64,000 nucleotides of DNA from Stentor roeselii. Lineage: Eukaryota > Ciliophora > Heterotrichea > Heterotrichida > Stentoridae. Both the position numbers and the translations under genes were made by a program. Positions within the stretch are counted from its first letter, which is position 1. Each line of letters opens with the position of its first letter. The DNA is taken from positions 1 to 64,000 of the forward strand of contig RSEH01000230.1 in the NCBI GenBank assembly GCA_006503475.1, in the 5' to 3' direction. Below the pieces are notes generated by a model. That model had not been told where the DNA came from. It made no database searches and saw nothing but the letters and a program-made list of their open reading frames with translations. Below are positions 59,413 to 64,000 of the stretch, in pieces.

Positions 59413-60411
59413 ATGCTTTCCAGAGGGTCCTTATTTTTAATTCTCCTGTTAGCTTCAATCTCAGCAGGGAGCCAGAAATGCTACGGAGTTGCTTTAGAAG
59501 GAGGTGGCTCACACGGGGCTTATGAAGCAGGAGCCTTGTTGGCGATAACTGAGTTACTTCCACCTGAAGAGAGAACCTACAGCATCGTCACCGGGATCTC
59601 AGCAGGAGCACTGAACACCTGCCAAACAGTGGGATACGCCCCAGGAGACGAAAGAAACATGGCGATTCACGTAAGCCAATTCTGGTTAAACATCACCGGC
59701 AACAAAGAAATCGCTTCACATTGGTTCGGAGGTACTTTTTTTTCATTGTTATTCCGACCATCTCTTTACAATAACGCGAACGAGCTCGTTTATATAAAGA
59801 AAAATATAGGCGATGTGATCAAGAGAAACGTTACTGTCGCTTCAACTAACTTAAACACTGGAAATTTCACCAGATTTACTCAAGATGTTGGAATAGATCA
59901 ACTTCCTTTGAGGTGCTTTTCGTCTGGGTCTTTTCCGATGTTTTTCCCTCCTGTGTTGATTGACGGTCAGTACTACGGTGACGGTGCAGTGGTTTCGAAT
60001 TTAGATGGATATGACGCTGTTTCCAAATGTCGTGAACTTGGATATGACGATAAAGACATTGTGATTGATTTCTTGTTCGATGAATCGACTGGAGCTCTTC
60101 CCCCTCTGCGTGTTGGTAAAACTTTTGACGTTATTCATCGAATCAGGAAAGTGTCAGGGTGGAGCAATGGATATTGGTACGTTCAACAGAACTTCAGAGA
60201 TTTCCCTGATGTGGACTTTAGATTAGTCGTCATACCTACCAAGCCCTTGCCTCCATTAAAGGCAGCGATGCCGATGGACTTCAATCCGGTTGACATAAAG
60301 TTCGAGATTGACTTGGGCTATAATGATACGAGGACTCTGATTAATATGAACAAGCAAGAAAGACTTGCTCATACTCTGAGAAACTTAGAGAACAGACCTC
60401 ATTATCTTTAG
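59413..60411 (+). CDS. Secreted patatin-like phospholipase
   Basis: 332 residues. A signal peptide (MLSRGSLFLILLLASISAGS) precedes a patatin domain: the oxyanion-hole loop GGGSHG at 30-35, nucleophile elbow GISAG at 61-65 (Ser63), and the Asp of the catalytic dyad in DGA at 190-192. All three are intact, so the enzyme should be an active lipid acyl hydrolase of the secretory or digestive route. The substrate is not deducible. The start follows CGTTATAA. It converges on the TPR/IQ gene with an 18-bp gap. Confidence 0.85.
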   Translation: MLSRGSLFLILLLASISAGSQKCYGVALEGGGSHGAYEAGALLAITELLPPEERTYSIVTGISAGALNTCQTVGYAPGDERNMAIHVSQFWLNITGNKEIASHWFGGTFFSLLFRPSLYNNANELVYIKKNIGDVIKRNVTVASTNLNTGNFTRFTQDVGIDQLPLRCFSSGSFPMFFPPVLIDGQYYGDGAVVSNLDGYDAVSKCRELGYDDKDIVIDFLFDESTGALPPLRVGKTFDVIHRIRKVSGWSNGYWYVQQNFRDFPDVDFRLVVIPTKPLPPLKAAMPMDFNPVDIKFEIDLGYNDTRTLINMNKQERLAHTLRNLENRPHYL

Positions 60412-60429
60412 TTTAGTAATCATCTTCTA

Positions 60430-61785
60430 TTAAACATTAACTATCTTTTGATGGCTTCTCCAGGTTCTTTGAATTAATTTCACGGCTTGGACAATGTTTT
60501 TGAAAATTGATCGACAAATGAACCTTCTTACCTGAGACTGAATTTTTATCGTCGCGTTTTTCACCTGGTGAAAGTTCTTTCGTTGTAAAAATCTTCGAAA
60601 ATTTGACTGAATTAAAGTCGCTTTTTGAGACTTTGACTCGAATTTCGACTCAACAATAGGATGTAACGAATATTTTTTCATGGAACTTGGAAACTTTGAA
60701 GTTTTTTTTGAACTAAAAACTTTTTTCACAGGGACTTTTTTCTTATTTTTCAAGATTTTCCATTTCTTTTGTGCTGAAAACCTTCGCCAGTGCTTTTGAA
60801 TGATAATCGCTGCTCGATTTCTCTGGTTACTTTCACTTCGGGTGTAAAAAGTGCTTTCTGTTGAAAACCTTCTCTTTTTTCGTGTCAGGTCTTCAAGTGC
60901 CTTGTGTCTTTTCTCGAAATCAGCGAGTTGAGACTGTAAAAAGTTAACTTTATGCTCCAGGTTTTTAACATATTCGTTTTTTTCAGGTTTTTCCTGAGGT
61001 TTTTGCCTTCCACCAAAAGTTGAAGGTTTTTCAATCGCTGGAAAGTCGAACTTTGAGGAGGGTTCATCTGGAGTTTGCAAAAAATGCTTTTTTTCTTTTT
61101 GATTGAATGTCAGGTCTTGACTGTTTCGCTTTTTTACCTTGGGAAGGACTAAGTCTGACTTTTTTGGTCTTGATCTTGAAAGTCGCGCTTTTTCGAAATA
61201 GTATTTTTTGTCTGTTGTTGTCACTGAGAGAAAACTTTTTAGAAGAGATGTTGTGTATTGATGCTTGTTTCCTAGGTATTGCTGAGATAGTTCTAAACCG
61301 TATTTAAATGTTGATGCTGCTTTTTCGATGTTTCCTAGAGCCTCGTATTCGAGGCCTGTGTTGTGAAGGGCGATTATTAGAGCTGTTATGTTTTTGTAGT
61401 TGTTACCTGAACAGACTGATTTCAGTAACTTCAAAGCAGTCACTGCATGGGTCAGTGACTGTCCATGAGATCCCATCTGTGAATATATTGCAGATATATT
61501 CAAATGAGTTCCAGCTAAGTTACTTACATCAAAGTCTTGAGTTCTTTCAATTCCAAGAGCTTTTTTCAAATAATTCAAGGCATATTCCAGTTTTCCTGTT
61601 GCTTTATAGTAACAGCCAAAGTTATTGTAGGTCATTGCCTGAAGTTTAGAAAGATTCTTGCCAGTTGAATTAAACAGTAAGTCTTGAGCTTTCATTAGAA
61701 ATCTGAGTGACGATTCGAAGTTTTGGAACCTTAAGTCTTCCATGGCTTGTTTATTGAGACTCTGAATCTGGTTGTCATTGATCAT
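60430..61785 (-). CDS. TPR and IQ-motif protein
   Basis: 451 residues. N-terminal TPRs (about 5-190: YNNFGCYYKATGKLEYALNYL, HLNISAIYSQMGSHGQSL, NTGLEYEALGNIEKAASTF), then a basic linker with a short coiled coil (about 270-300). Four IQ motifs follow at about 325-450 (IIIQKHWRRFSAQKKW, TLIQSNFRRFLQRKNF, IKIQSQVRRFICRS, KLIQRTWRSHQK). IQ motifs bind calmodulin or centrin, abundant in ciliate cortex and cilia. A cytoskeletal calcium-responsive scaffold is likely. Confidence 0.75.
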   Translation of the reverse strand: MINDNQIQSLNKQAMEDLRFQNFESSLRFLMKAQDLLFNSTGKNLSKLQAMTYNNFGCYYKATGKLEYALNYLKKALGIERTQDFDVSNLAGTHLNISAIYSQMGSHGQSLTHAVTALKLLKSVCSGNNYKNITALIIALHNTGLEYEALGNIEKAASTFKYGLELSQQYLGNKHQYTTSLLKSFLSVTTTDKKYYFEKARLSRSRPKKSDLVLPKVKKRNSQDLTFNQKEKKHFLQTPDEPSSKFDFPAIEKPSTFGGRQKPQEKPEKNEYVKNLEHKVNFLQSQLADFEKRHKALEDLTRKKRRFSTESTFYTRSESNQRNRAAIIIQKHWRRFSAQKKWKILKNKKKVPVKKVFSSKKTSKFPSSMKKYSLHPIVESKFESKSQKATLIQSNFRRFLQRKNFHQVKNATIKIQSQVRRFICRSIFKNIVQAVKLIQRTWRSHQKIVNV

Positions 61786-61811
61786 CCTTTATTTACTCTT
61801 AAATAATCCAA

Positions 61812-62429
61812 TTAACAGCATTTTTTCTTATGAGTCTGAGCGACCTGATTAAAAACCCTAACCCCAGGACTCCCATCAATATCCTCATCACGTCTTTCCC
61901 TCAAATGATTAATAAGAACAACACAAAACTCATCAAAAGCTTCAGAGACTCCGAACCCATTAGTAGCTGAAGTTTCTCTAAACCCATTAATTCCATGTTT
62001 TTTCAGAAATTCCTTCGCCTCCTCTTCTCCGACCTGTCTTTCTTGAGGACTATTTTCAACCAAATCGACTTGATTCCCAACCAAAAAAACGACGACGTCC
62101 TTCGAGCAATGATGTTTAATTTCTTCAATCCAGCTTTCCAAGTTCTCAAATGTGTGTTTCGCCGTCACATCATAAACCAACAGCACTCCCTTTGCCCGGC
62201 GGTAAAAAGTTCGAGTTATGCTTCGGAAGTTTTCGGTTCCTGCTGTGTCCCAAATGTTTAGCTTTACTTTTAAATTGAGTACTTGACGGATACATGTTCC
62301 GAATTCTACTCCGATTGTTGTGTTGTGTTCTTTTATGTAACGATTCTCGCATAGACGAAGCATTATGCAGGATTTTCCTACACCCGCATCGCCTAAGAGG
62401 ATCACGTCGAATAACAGGTCTTGTTCCAT
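61812..62429 (-). CDS. Rab-family GTPase with altered catalytic and specificity motifs
   Basis: 205 residues. G1 GDAGVGKS (13-20), switch I TTIGVEFG, G3 WDTAGTE (60-66), G4 NQVD (119-122), G5 ETSA (near 150), and a C-terminal KKKCC for double geranylgeranylation. The switch II Gln that drives GTP hydrolysis (WDTAGQE in nearly all Rabs) is Thr65, and the NKxD Lys is Gln120. Both changes predict slow hydrolysis and altered nucleotide affinity. The Rab signatures (IGVEF, RSITRTFYR, YRRA) are clear. The subfamily is uncertain; Rab2/4/14-like is closest by feel. Confidence 0.85.
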   Translation of the reverse strand: MEQDLLFDVILLGDAGVGKSCIMLRLCENRYIKEHNTTIGVEFGTCIRQVLNLKVKLNIWDTAGTENFRSITRTFYRRAKGVLLVYDVTAKHTFENLESWIEEIKHHCSKDVVVFLVGNQVDLVENSPQERQVGEEEAKEFLKKHGINGFRETSATNGFGVSEAFDEFCVVLINHLRERRDEDIDGSPGVRVFNQVAQTHKKKCC

Positions 62430-62874
62430 GGTTTATTTTAGAAGGTTTGGCAAGTCGGGTTGGGGAGGTGGAGGGATTGGAAGGGTTGGATTGGGTTGAG
62501 AGGATTTGTTTGGAGTTTAGATGAGAAAGATGGAGGTTTGAATTGTGAGGTTTGAATAGTGAGGTTTTTTTTTTTTGGATAGTATGTTTTATGTATTTTG
62601 AATTGAGATTAGAGATTTTTAAAGAAATATTTTTAAGTCGAGTATCAATAGAATAAATCTCTTTTTATTTGAAATTTTGATTTTATGTACTTAAAAATAA
62701 GTTCTATAATGATTCTAATACCAAAATATAATTCTTTTCTTTAAGACTCTTGATTTCTATACCTAATCAATAAGTTTTATAACAATTTAAATACATCTAT
62801 AATCCTTACATCTACTAACCTATCCATTATTTTGACAAATATCATCTAATAATAACTTAAATTATATATTTCAT
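62430..62874. other. Intergenic region
   Basis: A G-rich purine stretch just upstream of the Rab start (about 62440-62520), then AT-rich sequence up to the 3' end of the kinase gene. No gene seen. Confidence 0.45.
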
Positions 62875-64000
62875 TCAAACAAACTTCATCCTAGGCGATT
62901 TACTCTGTTTAACCCCTTTGGCAACTCTAGTTTTTTTAATTTCCTGAATCCAAGGATGACCCAAAGCTTCCTGAGGAGTAATTCTTTTTTCAGGTACCCA
63001 TTCAAGACATCCTACCTAATCCTTACTCTTCAAAAAATCAATCAAAACAAAATCATCAGTATCAACTTTATCCTCAAGTGTTTTACTTGCAGGCACTCTA
63101 AGTTTTCCCCTGGAATTCATATTATTTTTTACAATATTTTCCTCATTGAAAAACTTTGCCTTTTTACTTGCATCTTCAATCATTTGCACTGGAGGATAAC
63201 CTAAAATTTCCATAATTGCGAAAAGCTGGTCAGCTTCACTTTCGCCTTGAAAAAGTGGGTCGCCAGTCAGAAGTTCTGCAACAATGCAGCCGAGACTCCA
63301 CATGTCAATTGCGGTTGTATAGGAAATTCCCAGAATGATCTCTGGAGCTCTGTAGATTCTGCTTTGGATGTAGAAGTAAAGCTTTTCTGATTCGAAACAG
63401 GATGAACCTAGGTCGATTATTTTTATTATTGATTCTTTTCCGTTTGCGAGGATTATGTTTTCGGGTTTTAGGTCACAGTGAACGATTTGGTGGTCTTTTA
63501 GGAAACAGAGACCTTTTAGTACTTGGAGAATAAATCTTCGGACTAGGGTGTTGGAGAAACCTTTGAAACTGTTCGCTTTTAATAGGTCATACAGATTAAA
63601 ACTCAACAGTTCAAAAACAATGCAAAGATGTCCTCGAAACATAAAATAACTCAACATCTGCACAAAATGAGTACCTTTATCATGTTTTCTTACATAAGCT
63701 AGTACTTTTAACTCAACTTGACCTTGCTCTTCAAATCTTTTATGACTTTTAATTATTTTTACTGCAACTTCTCTCTTTCCTTTGTGATCAAAGCATTTAC
63801 AGACCTGAGAAAATGATCCTGAACCGAGAAGTTCAAGAATTTCGTATTGATAAGCGATTTGGTCGCCTGGAACAAGGATGTAGTCAGTGTTTTTATCATC
63901 GAAACCCTTGTTTTTCAGCTTATCGTTTGGACGGAGTTTCTTTGCTTTAAGCCCTAGGTAGTAGATTATTGGGTATTGTGTCAGTTCGGCTAGTTCAAAC
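62875..64000 (-). CDS. DYRK-family protein kinase (5' end beyond the window)
   Basis: Open at the right edge. Exon 64000-63027, a 15-nt intron, then 63011-62875 with a TGA stop. A DYRK-homology box (NKGFDDKNTDYILVPGDQ) precedes the kinase domain: GSGSFSQV glycine loop, VAVKIIK lysine, HCDLKPENI catalytic loop (Cys variant typical of DYRK), DLG in place of DFG, and YIQSRIYRAPE activation loop with the Tyr that is autophosphorylated in DYRKs. The intron junction yields FLKRCLEWVPEKRITP followed by ALGHPWI, the expected end of the domain. DYRKs are dual-specificity kinases of growth, cell-cycle and stress control; the class 2 (DYRK2/4) sequence is closest. Confidence 0.9.
63012..63026 (-). other. 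15-nt intron in DYRK gene
   Basis: GTAAGGATTAGGTAG on the minus strand. Splicing restores LKRCLEW in place of LKSKD-stop, exactly matching the kinase family consensus. Confidence 0.95.

Noticed and set aside
1-64000. Transposons, retroelements or CRISPR arrays
   Set aside because: No transposase, reverse transcriptase or integrase motifs, terminal inverted repeats, long terminal repeats or spaced short repeats were seen.

Overview
This window is almost certainly macronuclear DNA from a heterotrich ciliate of the genus Stentor, most likely Stentor coeruleus or a close relative. Two signatures support this. First, six genes are interrupted by introns of exactly 15 nt of the form GT(A)...AG, and a duplicated gene pair carries several more of 14-16 nt. 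Joining across them restores recognisable proteins; in a DYRK kinase the junction rebuilds the conserved kinase C-terminus. Second, TAA, TAG and TGA all end genes whose products are complete, so the code is standard, unlike most ciliates. Ciliary and calmodulin-linked products (RSPH10B-like MORN protein, TPR/IQ protein) fit a ciliate.

Layout. 1-1905 is AT-rich and shows no gene. 1906-15435 is dense: a 1333-residue polytopic membrane protein, a lipid-anchored MGCC protein, an IMPACT-domain/dynein-stalk fusion, a PPP1R21-like (FERRY complex) coiled-coil protein facing a 7-TM protein with a degenerate kinase domain, two small genes flanking a minisatellite, and a Tudor/PWWP-like plus PHD-finger protein. 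15631-36169 is a more AT-rich, gene-poor accessory block: a 1364-residue P-loop GTPase, a tandem pair of kelch/coiled-coil genes with cryptic 3' exons and different in-frame stops, and a tandem pair of Cys-capped WD40 proteins, separated by long intergenic DNA with probable gene relics. A single 5S rRNA gene lies at 36975-37093.

38277-64000 is compact again: a La-motif/DCL-domain protein in head-to-head contact with a radial-spoke-head-10-like MORN protein, a triplicated Cys-rich protein, a B-box-like/beta-propeller protein, a coiled-coil protein, an HMG-box protein, two further coiled-coil or basic proteins, a FYVE-related zinc finger protein, a TPR protein, a DHHC palmitoyltransferase, small membrane and lipid-anchored proteins, a secreted patatin-like lipase, a TPR/IQ protein, an unusual Rab and a DYRK kinase that runs off the right edge.

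The striking general feature is compaction. Three divergent pairs have start codons only 5, 7 and 8 bp apart, tandem genes are separated by 2-34 bp, and two convergent pairs have overlapping stop ends. Start codons are usually preceded at once by TATAA/TAATA-like sequence, implying very short 5' leaders. The lineage-specific interest lies in the accessory block and in several unusual domain fusions. No transposon, retroelement, CRISPR array or convincing tRNA was seen.
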